The translations under genes and the position numbers were made by a program. The notes beneath the pieces were generated by a model. The model had not been told where the DNA came from. It saw nothing but the letters and a program-made list of their open reading frames with translations, and made no database searches. A stretch of 64,000 nt of DNA from Sepioteuthis lessoniana (Eukaryota; Mollusca; Cephalopoda; Myopsida; Loliginidae), in NCBI GenBank assembly GCA_963585895.1, contig OY757921.1:53295590-53359589 (forward strand), read 5' to 3'. Within the stretch, counting starts at the first letter, position 1. Every line of letters begins with the position of its first letter. Positions 49,926-62,424 of the stretch are shown piece after piece.

Positions 49926-52289
49926 AATAGATTCACTTAAAATTAGCCGGTTATTATTGCAATAATACCAAAGGTAATTATTAAGAATTAGACTTGAAAG
50001 TGAGATTTAATTCCCTTGATAAATTAACTCTCCTGTGTCTCGGATTGTTAACGCTGATGAACGTGTTTGTGTAAAAAGTTCACGATCATCTTCAGTGATA
50101 CTGCCTGCGGCCACGTTTTATTACTTACATCACAGTGTAATATTGTAAGCAGGTAATCGTAAAGTGCTAATTGATGTGTTAAAAAAATGACATAATAACC
50201 AAAAGTTAACAAAGTTCAAAAACTCGTTCGGTAAGCTTGATATAACAAAATTCGTTTTATTTTGCTCTCCGAAATGAAAACAGTAATTAAAAAAAGTGGC
50301 CAAAATCACTAGATGGGATCGGTTATTCAGTTGGTTGCAGACGCTGATCGAGCAATGCCATTCCCGCCGATAAAATTGGGGTTCTTCGTTCTGTTAACCC
50401 GAAAAAAATGAAGCTTGGTTTTTCATTTCTCTTTCTTTGGTGACTGGGAACACTAGCACAACAAATATATCTGAGATAATTACCAATTAATCAAAGATAC
50501 GAGAATATATGATTTGGACAAAAATGAAGAATCAACACGTAATCCATTTTCACATACTTCCATGGCCTCAAAAACCGAATGGAAGGAATAAAACAACAGA
50601 TGATCCTACATTTGAAGCGAGTTAATTTTTGTTGCTTCCACTCATCCATAAGACGATTAGCCATGTCTGACATAGAAATCATCGGGGATAGCATTACATG
50701 CGAGACCTTGCACTTATGTACACTTGAATTCATATAGGTGAATAATTCATTCTGGCGAAGATCTTGAACCCAGCCGATATTTTTGAGATTGCAAAAGAAA
50801 CATCTCCTGCTCAAACAATAATAATTATAAAGAAAAATTGCAATATGAGCTAAGGTAAAAAATCGTACATGATAGCAGTGAGTAGTATCTCATTGGTTGA
50901 TGGGGACTCTTGGTTTATAAGTCCCAAAAATTTACTCTGAATTGTTTAACAGGACGCAACAAACATAAGTGTCTAGTTGAGAAGTGCTTCTAAGAGAAAT
51001 CATCTGGCAGTTACAGGTTCAATCGCAACTACTGGTAAATAACAAGGACTACTTACTTTAGCTTAATACTTGCACCTGATCATGGTTTGCGGAATTAGAA
51101 CAATCGACCCCCGAGGATTAAATAAAGGGTTAATTTCTACGTTCTGTGTAGGCTTCAAGTGCGACATGAAACGACTGAAGAAGGTCGAAGGATACATCGC
51201 CAGAAACTTTACGAGTTTCTCAATAACAATGATGACAATACTCTGAATATTCGGAGAGATAAAAATGAACAAGCTTCATCTCATAAATTTAGGCAAATGA
51301 TAACATTCTATGTCTACTTAGATGTAAAAGCATTATCAAACACAATAGACCAGCTTCCTGAGCCTATTGCCTCGGCATCCGAGTAGAATATTGACATCAT
51401 AAGCCAACGTGTTTAATTTTGATGGACATTTCGTATGTCTGTGGAAAATACAAACAAAATCAGAGAATTGCTTTATTTTCACGTTAGTCTAAGACGTTAT
51501 ACTTTTCTTGAACGTAATGCAAACCTGAAATATAACCATTAAATCAATTATCTAATTAAAACAAATTATAAATCTCTGGTTTTCAGAAATACTCTCATGA
51601 ATGTGAAGACTCACTGAATTTTCTGGCTGATATTTTCTGGATTTTGTGGAAAATAAATGCAGCAGTTGAAAAATAATGCATACCTTGTATTTAGAGCAAT
51701 AAAAAGGATATAAAAAACTAAAATGTTTTTGTTCAGCTTTTAAAGATTATTCTACCTCATGTTTTTGTTGGTATACTATTTCATCCACTTAAAAAATCTA
51801 CGGTTTAAATTTGATCAAGTTTTGTCTAGTGTGCGAACGAACTTTCAAGTGAACCTCGAAAAAGAACATTCAGCTTGTATCAAGAGGGGAAAGCTTACCA
51901 GTGTTTTTAATTATATATATATATATATAGCTTTTTCAGTTTTGCCTGAAATTTATTCCTGAGTACAATACAAAGAGATGAAAAAAATCTGCTGGTCTAT
52001 TTGATAATGATGAAAAACATTTCGTTCAGATCTTTAAGCAAAAGATGAGAACTGGTTCAATGCATATAAAGGGTACTTTTTAAATGCGTTTGATTCATTT
52101 AAAAAATTTGATAATCATTTACTTATTATGTGGTCAGTAAACGTAGGTTTTTTGAAAACTATTTAAATAAAGTTTCATTCTCAGGAAAGAAGAATAACTA
52201 ATTATAATTTTTCAAAATTCATTTCATTCGCCGGAAATATTTTTTCATTTAATTATCATTTACTATCACTATATGTCTCTGTGGTACAT
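49926..52289. other. Intronic or downstream stretch without supported gene
   Basis: The minus-strand open frame 50491-50814 (107 codons) has no domain I recognise. A SINE-like piece with a B-box-like ggttcaatcgc lies near 50955-51120. No PAN or other host exon was found. Confidence 0.4.
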
Positions 52290-52790
52290 CTTCAGAAATG
52301 GTAGAAAGTGATGAAATCGAGACGGTGAATTTGTATGTTTACTTAGAATGCATGGTATTTACGTACCGCGATTTGGATACGGAAATCTCACGGAGAATAA
52401 GATCAGTCCTATATCACGATAAAAGTTATAATAAAAGTTATTGAAAAGCAGGAAAATCTCCAATGGGCCTATCTCATCAATTGCACTGTTTTGCCTGCAA
52501 TGTTATAAACAATAGAAGCATAGGCTATCATGAAGAAGGAAGAACTGGTTACCATTCAGAGCGTTATGGAAAGATGTATGTTGAGAATATCGTCCGGCAG
52601 CATGTCCGAAGTAAGGTAATTAAGAAGCGGAGCAGAGTGAACAATGTGATAATTGGTTACCGAGAGCAGAAATTCTGTTGAATTGTACACGTCATCAGGT
52701 TCACGGACTACAGTTTGACTCATCCAGTTGTCGCGTGGTATCCGAAAGACAGACAACAACCACTAGAAAGACCTCTATGATGATAGAAAT
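52290..52790 (+). mobile_element. LINE 3' coding fragment, plus strand
   Basis: Frames give LYVYLECMVF and EISRRIRS, then IVRQHVRSKVIKKRSRV and AWYPKDRQQPLERP, in the order found at the C-terminus of many LINE RT proteins. Frame breaks occur. The agreement of its first piece with host phase 1 is therefore coincidental. Confidence 0.6.
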
Positions 52791-53549
52791 TTGAAATTAT
52801 CAAGTGATTCGGACCACTATGAAGAAGAAGAGCGCGATCCTCTTCAAAATAAAAACATCTTGGGTGAGCTATATAGCCAATAAATGAAATTATTCTTACC
52901 TATATAATAGAGTAAATATCAATTTCTGAGGTTTCCATTTAATCAAAAATCGCTACTCTTAAAGAGACAACAGAAAGCCTCTTTTCCTTTCGAGAAATGC
53001 AAAAGCATTGAAGTGACCGCATGAACAAATCAGACGAAGGGAATCATAAAAGCTTGAAAAAGACTAAAAGTTTGTAAAGTAACCACAATGAATCATAGAA
53101 GTAATTGTTTTATTCCCGTATCAAACTGCCTCTGGAAGTCCCCATTTCCTGATGGTAATATTCATTCCTACTCTACATGTTCTTTCACTTCTCTGACCAT
53201 GGAACCAATTGACGTGTTCAGGTGAAGGTCAGCCCCAGAATATGTGTGTGATTGTTTAGGTTCCTATCGTGTTTCGACGTGGTCATTGACTTGAGGTTAA
53301 TGTCGCATGATATTTATCTTCCCCAATATTATTTTATATTGGGCTTATCAAATCAGTAGTGTCGTAAATTCCCATTTTGTCTGGTTCATTTATCGGGTTA
53401 TTTGGTATATCCGTGTCAATCATCGAAGAGAAAAAAACGATTCGCTTAAGGAGGACCCCGTAATCTAGAGAGGTATCATACGATTGTGGCTTTTATATTG
53501 GTAATCTATTTTCTTTGTTGTAATCTTGTACCGGCTGTAAATGAGGGTG

Positions 53550-53960
53550 TCATGATGTCGAAGGACCAACTCCCTGTAAAGACTGGTGTGCGACGTCTGT
53601 TACTGGGTGGATCTTACGAATAAAGCGACAGTTAGGTTGAACTACTCGATTGCTTCCGTCCATCTTCACACGGTAATGCCGGTTGCTGAGTGTCTCCGAG
53701 ATCGTTCCTTGTTTTCGTCCATTGATAAATGTAAAGTCATCTTGATTTGGGATTTGAACAGAATTGCCAGTTTGAAATTCCCGAAGTGAGTGACAATGTT
53801 CAGTGTTAAAGTGCTTATTCAGCATATGCTTTTTACATATTGCCACCTTTCTCAGTTCACCAGTTTCGCTCCAGCGTTTACATATCTGGTATTTGTAGCA
53901 TAGAAGACTAAGGTGGTCTTTGATAACAACTCTTCGCTTCGAGCTGGTTAGAGTATTAAT
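53550..53960 (-). mobile_element. Ty3/gypsy-like retrotransposon, end of pol
   Basis: The minus-strand frame 53550-53846 reads LREFQTGNSVQI, GRKQGTISETLSNRHYRVKM and a trailing FIRKI, the layout of the small C-terminal chromatin-side domain after integrase in gypsy-type polyproteins. RT and protease parts are absent here. Confidence 0.6.
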
Positions 53961-54719
53961 GATGGTTGAGTGTCTATGTGTAAAAGTCCAAAGGAAATCA
54001 TCACTGATGAGTGTAACGTAATTGAACGACTCAGAAACTTAAAATTGAATAAATAAACAAATAAATAAAGTAAACTATCTCCAAATAGCCAGGTCAACGC
54101 TTTCGTGGTAATAGCAAATGACGAGAAAAAGAAACTGTGGGGGCCGGAGGAAGCGGATGTTTCTACCCCTGACACAACAGAGGGAAGTTAGAGGAAAACA
54201 AGGATCTTTTGAAGAGTCAAGATGTGATAAAGATATAGAGTTGAACACCAGCCACGAAGATGTAAGGAGACGAAAGTTTACAAGACCCAATATTGGAGGT
54301 ATTTAAAAGGGGGCCTTAGACCAAAGCATGTAAGAACCAGAAAAAAGTTAAGGTTTGTGTCTGCTCATTTTTATGATATATTGCTTATTTTAGTCTAGCT
54401 GATGCAGTCGTCTCATATTTCCATACTCTCTTTCTTTCTCCCGTCGACAACCTACTATCTAGTGATAAATAAACCTTTGAGTGGTTAAATTTCGTTTGTA
54501 TTTGACATTCAGTTAGGCTACTGCCCAAGTTATAATTATCTCACCTGAATAGGTCCGTAATATATGTATTACCCCCCATTTTTTTGAAACCCTCGTTTTT
54601 TTTTCTTGTAAGTTTTTCCCCATGCTGGAAAATGTATATCTACATTAGACCATTTTCTTCGCGCCCATAATACAACCTTTCCCCCTTTTGTATCTCAGCT
54701 GAACTCTGTTTTGTTGGAC

Positions 54720-55200
54720 GAATCTTTATTCTTTATGTAAGCCACATCGGCAGTCGGCAATTCCATGAGCCATTTTAAAAACTTCTTCAAGTGACATGTC
54801 CTGGCACATCAATCTTTCTTGTATTTTCTCATCATTTAATCCACAGACATATTTGTCACGTAATTCTCTTCTTAGAATTCGCATATGGAAGATTAATATT
54901 AAGGCGAGCAAAGAAATTAGAAACCGACTCTCCCTCTTCTTATTTTGCCTTGAAATGCTCTTACAACTAATGCTTTAATTCCTCAAAAGACTTCTCACTT
55001 GGTTTTTTTCGTTGCACATACATCTTTCAAGACTCTATACGTCTTTTCTTCGATAGTGCTGGGTAAAATCGTTTTGCATTTTGTCTCCGTTTGAATAACA
55101 TGTGCGATATCATTTGCTACGTAAAAATGTTCCCCCTGTCCGGGTAAGTCGAAATGTTTCCCGATTCAACACAGAATTCATCCACACGTCCAAATGTTTA
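54720..55200 (-). mobile_element. Ty3/gypsy-like retrotransposon, gag fragment
   Basis: The minus-strand frame at 54726-54911 has ELRDKYVCGLNDEKIQERL, typical of gypsy-type gag. Broken frames up to about 55200 give a GQGEHFYVANDI-type start. It lies in the right order and strand to belong with 53550-53960. Most of pol is missing. Confidence 0.6.
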
Positions 55201-55209
55201 TAAATTCCC

Positions 55210-56886
55210 GTATGAAAAAATATCCTCGTTGCCAAAATGTTCCAATTTGCTTTCACAAATACTCGTGAGTAACAACAACAACGCTATCCAGTTGTATTTA
55301 ACTGGTGGAACAACCACTTCCACCTTTTTATTTCAACCAGTCAAACATGACTGAAACGCAACTTCCGTTTCCTAGAACAATATACAACAGGGCATATGAT
55401 TGATGGTCAGTATTTAACAATAAGAAGCAACAATTCAGAGTGATTGACGGTTTCTCCTTTGATATTCCGTTGGACTATATCATTGTCCATGTATATTTTT
55501 TAATTTTTCTTATTTGATCTACTTGATATCATTTTTCAATCAGAAAAGTGATATCTGGTCTAGTTTTGTATCGTGTAATGATTCAGGTATGATGAATCTA
55601 GGAAAATCTTTTTCTGTTTCCGAATCGGAGTTGGATAGATAACTTTTTGATTTTTTAAAAGAAAGAGGCCATGATTTGTGTATATTTCTTATTGGTCCTA
55701 CAATTTAACATTAATCAAAACTCTTTTGCTCCCGACACAATTGACCCTTTTACCACGTACACGATAATAGGGAGTTTTTATATCTCATAAACTTTGTCTC
55801 AATTTTCACCGAATAAAACCATTTGTAAAATACATGCAGCTAATATCGCATTATTGTGGGGATAAGAATGCATTGTATTTGTCATTCAATATCTATTACT
55901 TTTTGATAATTTTTGTCGTATTTGTATGACTATTTCGATCATCTATTGTTTATGTACCTCCTTCTATATACCTACTTCAATAATTTGGAATCTAATATAT
56001 GACCAGAAATGATTTGTTGTAACTAGTTTTTTGATAGGTTTTTAAAGTCCGGTAAGATATCGAAACAATTCCTGGTGGTTGGTCATCCTCGATTATAGAG
56101 ATGATTATTATAATGGTTAACCATGTTGGGGAAATCAGGCAGCTCGAATGTACATGTGATTTGACTTAAAATGACTCACGGTTAGCCCTGCCAAACATGG
56201 TTGTGGTAAGTCTTGTAAAAGTTTATGGCACGCATAGATATATTTAAACGCACAGATGATTTGAGGACAATCTCTCGATGCTCCCTGATACTGAGTAAAG
56301 TCATTGATAAATCTAATGCGCAGAATTTGTCAGAATTTTTTTTTCATTCTATAGTTGAGGCAGTGTAAAGATTAGAATAGTTTTTTCATGTGAGAGCTCG
56401 AGTTGATGAGGATGTGACGAGTCAATTAGGTACAACAAGAACACACTAAGGAAATTGAGAAAAGTAAGCGTAAAAACACTTCTCCTTTCACTCGATATGC
56501 CTTAAAAGAAGAACTTCATTTCTGACTATCATGGAGACACTTCTATGTGACTGTGGCACACTATACGCACCAATGAAACATGTTTTAATATTTTAAATAC
56601 CCCAAATATATCATACCCAGTATGTAACAAATCATGTTATTTTTATTGATAATATGCTTTCACATAAATACATATCCCTTTTTTGTGGTATCTTTTTTCC
56701 TGATTAGTTTGCGCATCAATAAAACATCTTAACTTTACTTGACATGCACAAAAGTTCGCCTGCTTTATAACATGTCTTGGATTACTTTCTAAATGTAACA
56801 TAAAATATAAATGTAGTTTTCTTTTAATGTAAAACTAAACCAACCATAACTGAGCCCCTACATTTCAAACGAATGTAATTTAAATA
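55210..56886. other. Stretch without recognised gene
   Basis: AT-rich. No exon or confident repeat seen. Confidence 0.45.
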
Positions 56887-56919
56887 AACCACACACACAC
56901 ACAAACACACACACACATA

Positions 56920-56957
<38 letters not shown>
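56887..56957. repeat. CA microsatellite
   Basis: (CA)n with a few interruptions, next to the inverted repeat copy at 56966. Confidence 0.95.
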
Positions 56958-56959
<2 letters not shown>

Positions 56960-56965
56960 TCTTTT

Positions 56966-57090
56966 TCATCATACAACATCTGAAAGCACGTGCGATACCC
57001 TGCCCTAATCAACCGCCAACCAGGTTAATAACACAGTTTCGGTAGCGCAAGGCGCTGAGCTACTGAAACTGTGTTATCATCCTGGTATAT
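56966..57090. repeat. Short dispersed repeat, copy 2, forming a hairpin
   Basis: 56966-57046 is the inverted match of the repeat at 40783-40925. It is followed at once by a direct copy of the central part, giving 27-nt inverted arms at 57020-57046 and 57059-57085 around a 12-nt loop. Confidence 0.7.
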
Positions 57091-57105
57091 ATATTACAAC
57101 AATGT

Positions 57106-58986
57106 ATGATTGAGAAAAAAAACTATCGAAAAAACCCAATAAACACAAATGCCTTAAAACAAAAAATGGCACAATATCAATTAACAGGCATATATATAAA
57201 GGAACAGACAGAATACATTCAAAATCAGATAGATAAGATTAGAGACTCGGTGGAAGATAGACAATCTAGGATAGCCTGGCAAACAATAAACGAAGTGAGT
57301 AGAAGAAAGAACACAGCCAAAGCAAAACTGAAAGCAGCAAACCAACAAGAAAGAATAAAACTGTGGAAACAGCACTTCGAAAACCTACTAGGAAACCCAC
57401 CGAAAATAACACATGAACCAAGCACCAGAATAATTAGCAAACAATAAGACATTAAACTAGGACCGTTCACACAAGAAGAACTCGACTCGGTTCTCAGAAA
57501 AATTAAAAATAGGAAAGCTGCAGGGCTGGACGAGATGCCCCCAGAAGTATGGAAGACCAGACAATTCGACGATATACTGCTCCGACACTGCAACGCAGTA
57601 TACAATCAAAATACGATAGATAGATGGATGAAGGGATGCATACTCCCCTTCCCGAAAAAGGGGGACCTCGGATTAGCCAAAAACTACCGAGGCATAACAC
57701 TTACATCCATAGCAGCCAAAATCTACAATGCCCTACTACGAAACCACATAGAACCCAAAATCGGCAACATATTAGAAAACACCAAAATGGCTTCCGAAGA
57801 AATAGATCGACTACCTCACAAATATTAACCATCCGTAGAATCCTTGAAGGTGTACGGGCAAAAAACCTACAAGCTACATTAATATTTGTCGACTTTACCA
57901 AGGCCTTCGATTCCATTCACAGAGGAAAGATGGAACAAATCCTACTAGCGTACGGCATACCTAAAGAAACCGTAGCAGCAATAACGAATCTCTATAGAAA
58001 CACCAAAGTAAAAGTACGATCACCAGATGGAGACACAGAATACTTCGACATTGTAGCAGGAGTACTACAAGGGGACACGCTGGCTCCGTACCTCTTTATC
58101 ATTTGTCTAGACTACGTACTTAGAACATCGATCGAGAAAATCAGAGAGAATGGCTTCGAGCTGACGAAGAAAAGAATCAGAAGGTACCCCGCAACAACAA
58201 TTACCGACGCCGACTACGCCGATGACATAGCGATACTAGCAAATACACCCGACCAAGCCGAAACACTACTGCATAGTTTGGAACGAGCAGCCGCAGGCAT
58301 AGGCCTCTATATTAATGCACACAAAACGGAATATATGTGCTATAATCAAACGGGGGACATCTCCACTCTAGAAGGAACCCCTCTTAAACTAGTAGACAAA
58401 TTCACTTACCTAGGAAGCAGCGTCGAATCAACCGAAAAGGACATCGAAACGAGGTTAACGAAAGCATGGACAGCTATCAATAGGCTATCGATTATATGGA
58501 AATCAGACCTGACCGATAAAATGAAACGCAGTTTCTTCCAGGCAGCGGTCACATCGATACTGCTATATGGGTGCACTACATGGACGCTAACAAAACGGCT
58601 GGGGAAGAAGCTAGACGGCAATTACACAAGAATGCTGCGTGAAATCTTGAACGAGTCCTGGCGGCAACACCCCACAAGACACCAACTGTACGGCTACCTG
58701 CCTCCTATCACGAAAACGATTCAAGTTAGACGAACCAGACATGCAGGACACTGCTGCAGAAGCAGGGACGTTCTTATAAGAGATGTACTCTTATGGACCC
58801 CCACACATGGCCGTGCAAAATCAGGACGACCAGCACGAACATACATTCAGCAGCTATGTGAGGATACGGGGTTTTGTCCTGAAGACCTGCCTAGGGCGAT
58901 GAACGATAGGGAGGAGTGGTGAGAGAAGGTCAGGGATATCCGTGCTACCAGCGCGACATGATGATGATGATGATGATGATGATGAT
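57106..58986 (+). mobile_element. RTE-like LINE, 5'-truncated but well preserved RT region
   Basis: Frame 57106-57828 carries the region before and at the start of RT (KAAGLDEMPPEVW, FPKKGDLGLAKNYRGITL), with one in-frame stop at 57445. One frameshift near 57785 leads to frame 57624-58922 with NGFRRNRSTTSQI, FVDFTKAFDSIH, VLQGDTLAPYLF and the intact catalytic DADYADDIAIL. A TGA at 58920 replaces an Arg codon kept in the sister copy. The endonuclease region is absent. The 3' end is a (TGA)n tail at 58958-58986, as in RTE elements. It looks like the youngest LINE here. Confidence 0.85.
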
Positions 58987-59853
58987 TGAGCCTATCTCAC
59001 TTGGTGGGTTTTAGGCAGAACAAATACGGTATACGTTGAAGAGTGCTCATTATATGTAATAGAACTATTTTATTATAATAAATAAATATATATTAGCTTT
59101 TATCTATATATAATAGCATAGATGCTTATCTGCAGCCACTGGTTTCATGCTGTCTTCTCGTTATATGATTAACGAAGGTTTTTCTATATTAATCATTTTT
59201 CGTTAATTATATTTTATTATTTAGTTTGGTAAGGGTTTGAACAACTTTGCCTCTCTTAGTTCAGATGCATCGTCAGATAGTGTTGTCTTACGCCCGTGTA
59301 AAAAGGATATGACAATCCTCATGTGTCATAATAAACCCCAAAACAGGAAATGAGGCTCAACGGCCGTTGGATTGAATTGATAGTGTGGATGACGTCATAC
59401 CCGGAAGAGATGTTTGAGAATTTGAGGATTTTAAAAAGACAGTTGAGTTGAAGGTAGCGGCTGAGTTTTTCGGATCTGATCAGATCATATGTTTTAATTC
59501 TCGACTGGCGGAGATAAAATGTCATCTTAAACACCACAAGATGCATCATGCGTGGGTGGGGGTCAGCATAGTATAGTTACCATAGGCTTTTATGATTTGT
59601 GCCTCTCTCCTCGTGTCGTGCAAAGTACTGAAGCCAGAAAATTATTAACTCGTTCATACCACCTGTATTTGTACTATTATTATTGATGCATATTCACACT
59701 TTATGAGTATACAACATTAAAACGACAATCATCAGGCAGGTGATTGTCGTATAAAGACAGCATAAAACTAGTGGTTACAGATAAGTATCCATGGTATTAA
59801 ATATTTATAAAAACTAATATATATCTATTTATTATTATATTACTAATACGTAC

Positions 59854-59891
<38 letters not shown>

Positions 59892-60127
59892 GGGGGAGAG
59901 AGAGAGTCTGAAATAGCTATGGCTCGTTTGAAACATACTCCACACAGACCTAAAAAATATGATCAACATATCTTACTGTCAGGTGTTTACAATAGCAGAG
60001 AACATTTGGATGCCAAAAAATTCAATAAATATATATGCTACGTTACCAATTCAGTTATCTTTGCTTCTTTTTGGCATATCAGTTCTTTAAAAAAAACTAT
60101 TCAAAAATATACATCATGCCTTCAATA
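58987..60127. other. Stretch without recognised gene
   Basis: AT-rich, with a TA then GA tract at 59855-59907. The open frame 59919-60230 has no recognised domain and overlaps the mariner end. A moderately GC-rich piece at 59270-59560 may be mobile DNA. Confidence 0.45.
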
Positions 60128-61021
60128 TGTTTCCAGACGTTTTTTGTACAGGAATTTAAAATTGTCGCAGACTCATGAAAATTCACTATGTTATTGCTAT
60201 ACATTTTATGAGATGACGGACCAATTTTGATGATTTCATATTCAAATGAACAGCTACAGCAGCAATTGGAATACACCATACTAAATCCTGATTGTCACAA
60301 TTGGGGAATTTCAAAAACGCAATATGGACGTGAGGACACTTTAGAAGAATGATATGCAATAAGATTCTGTTTTAAACATGGAAAAAAGCCACAGAAACGT
60401 ATGGATTGTTTCAAACTGCTTTTGGAGCATCTTACATGAATCGAGCATCAGTTTTTGAGTGGCATAAGGGATTCAAGGAAGGCAGGGAGTCTGTGAGGGA
60501 TGATGAGTGGTGTGGGTGGAGTAAGGAAGTCAATACATCAGAGTTGATTGGCCAAAGGGTTAGGGTTAGGGTTACTATGTTGAGGTTTTAAAGGAGCTCA
60601 GAAAGAGATTCCGTCGGAAGTGGCCAGCACTCTTCAAATCGAGTCAGTGGCATTTCCACCAGGACAATGCACCAGTCCACAACTCCATCCTTTTCAGAGA
60701 CTCTTTGACCATGATGGACATCAAGACAGTTCCTCAGCCTTCCTATAGTTCAAAGCTTGCTTTCTGTGACTTTTGGTTATTCCCGAAGTTCTGAGGCTGT
60801 CGTTATGAGACAATTGAGGAGATGAAAGAGGCTGTGACGAAGGTCATTGACACGCTCACACATGAGGACTTCCATGGGGCCTTCTATAAGTTGCTGTAAC
60901 GGTACAACAAGTGCATTGCAGCCGTAGGAGATTACTTCGAAGGGGACTAGGGTTTTATGTGTGTACTATCAATAAAAGTGCCCATACGAAAAAAGTCTGG
61001 AAACTTATTTAATGATCCTCG
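60128..61021 (+). mobile_element. Mariner-family DNA transposon, internally deleted copy C
   Basis: About 894 bp, with TA just outside both ends (60126-60127, 61022-61023). It has N-terminal pieces (SVFEWHKGFKEG, VRDDEWCG) and C-terminal pieces after 60590. The internal deletion is the same as in copies A and B, with the TTAGGG-type tract at 60557-60574. The right end matches copy B closely (cgaggatcattaaataagtt, inverted). It is inactive by its own coding. Confidence 0.8.
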
Positions 61022-61124
61022 TAGATGTTCTTCACAAAAAATATTTTCCTGGATAAGAGCTCAGAACAAAAATGTTGAGAATTATTTGAAATGAATAGCA
61101 AAAATAAATATTCCTATTAGTTTT

Positions 61125-61187
<63 letters not shown>

Positions 61188-61595
61188 CCACTTAATGAAG
61201 CATCATGGAAAGTTTTATGTGTAGTAGTGATTAATTGTAAAGTATTTTTTTAATTATTGCAACAATTAATACAGTTATCCCGGTTGCTGCACGAGATAAA
61301 TAAAAGTTTATTTTGATAGTTTACTTACTTCCTTAATCTTATTTCCATTCAAAGATATTCATTTTTATCATATGAATGCTTTTCGTTCACCAAATTATTC
61401 AACTTCAGATTAAAATTGTTTTACAACCATCTTAATCTGTTTGTCAGAGCTAGAAAATAATAGAAACTCATTCAAACATATTTCTATATTGTTTGATGTG
61501 AAATTGTCGTGTCCATTATATTCTACACAAAAATATTTCTTTCATACTGAATCTTTTTCGTATCTACATTTCTGACGGTCATGAGACTTGAATAG

Positions 61596-61665
<70 letters not shown>

Positions 61666-62420
61666 ATATGCTGTGTCTTAATTGGGTAGTGATTTGAATA
61701 AATCAATATCGATAATACTTTCAAATATCAATAGACTTAGATTCTCTTTTGACTCTATTAAAGGAATGGTTTTAGAACTTGAGATTTGGTTTTAGATTTT
61801 TACTTTTTGCAGCATATATATCATACACGATAACGGTAGGCCGATTAACAATAAACAGAATGTACCATATTTTAGCATATTAAATGTGAAAACCCCGAAT
61901 TTGTGGAAAATACATTTTAATACCTTATCCTACGTTGTAATAATACTAATTAAATAGCAAAATTCTTACGTCTTTTATGTTGGTATAAATGAATAAAATA
62001 AAAAAAAAACACAATGCATGAGATAGATATGCAATATTCGAAAATTTATTACATTTGTTTGACAGAATAAAGAATGATTCTGTTAAGTAAATTTTACAGT
62101 AAAAGAGTGATTCCCTTCATATCGTATTTGGGATGAAATCAGTCACATTTCTTCAAGCGACTATTTTCAGACGTTTCCGATTATTACCCAGACCTGCAAA
62201 ATATTTAGAAAAGTGTGCATTTATATAAAGTGCAAACAGATATGAAAACAACCAAACGTTTACAAGAATTTCTTCTACATAAGTTTTTCTAATTATTAAA
62301 ATTAAATTTAACCACGATTAGTGTCACAAAGGAAGAATCTTAAACGTTATTTATATGAGTTGATTATTGCTAGGCATATATGTTTGCATATGTGAGTGTA
62401 TGCGCGTAAATATACATTAC
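61022..62420. other. Stretch with two TA microsatellites and no gene
   Basis: (TA)n tracts at 61127-61185 and 61601-61661 lie in AT-rich DNA. Nothing else recognised. Confidence 0.6.
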
Positions 62421-62424
62421 TCCT

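Noticed and set aside
50491-50814. 107-codon minus-strand open frame
   Set aside because: No domain, no splice context and no match to other parts of the window. An open frame of this length can occur by chance in 64 kb.
52296-52443. Possible PAN-region exon in phase 1 after acatcttcag
   Set aside because: Its translation matches the C-terminal part of LINE RT proteins and continues as such downstream.
54298-54545. Possible solo LTR on the plus strand (tatttaaaag, later AATAAA)
   Set aside because: No second copy, no clear TG...CA ends and no target duplication could be read.
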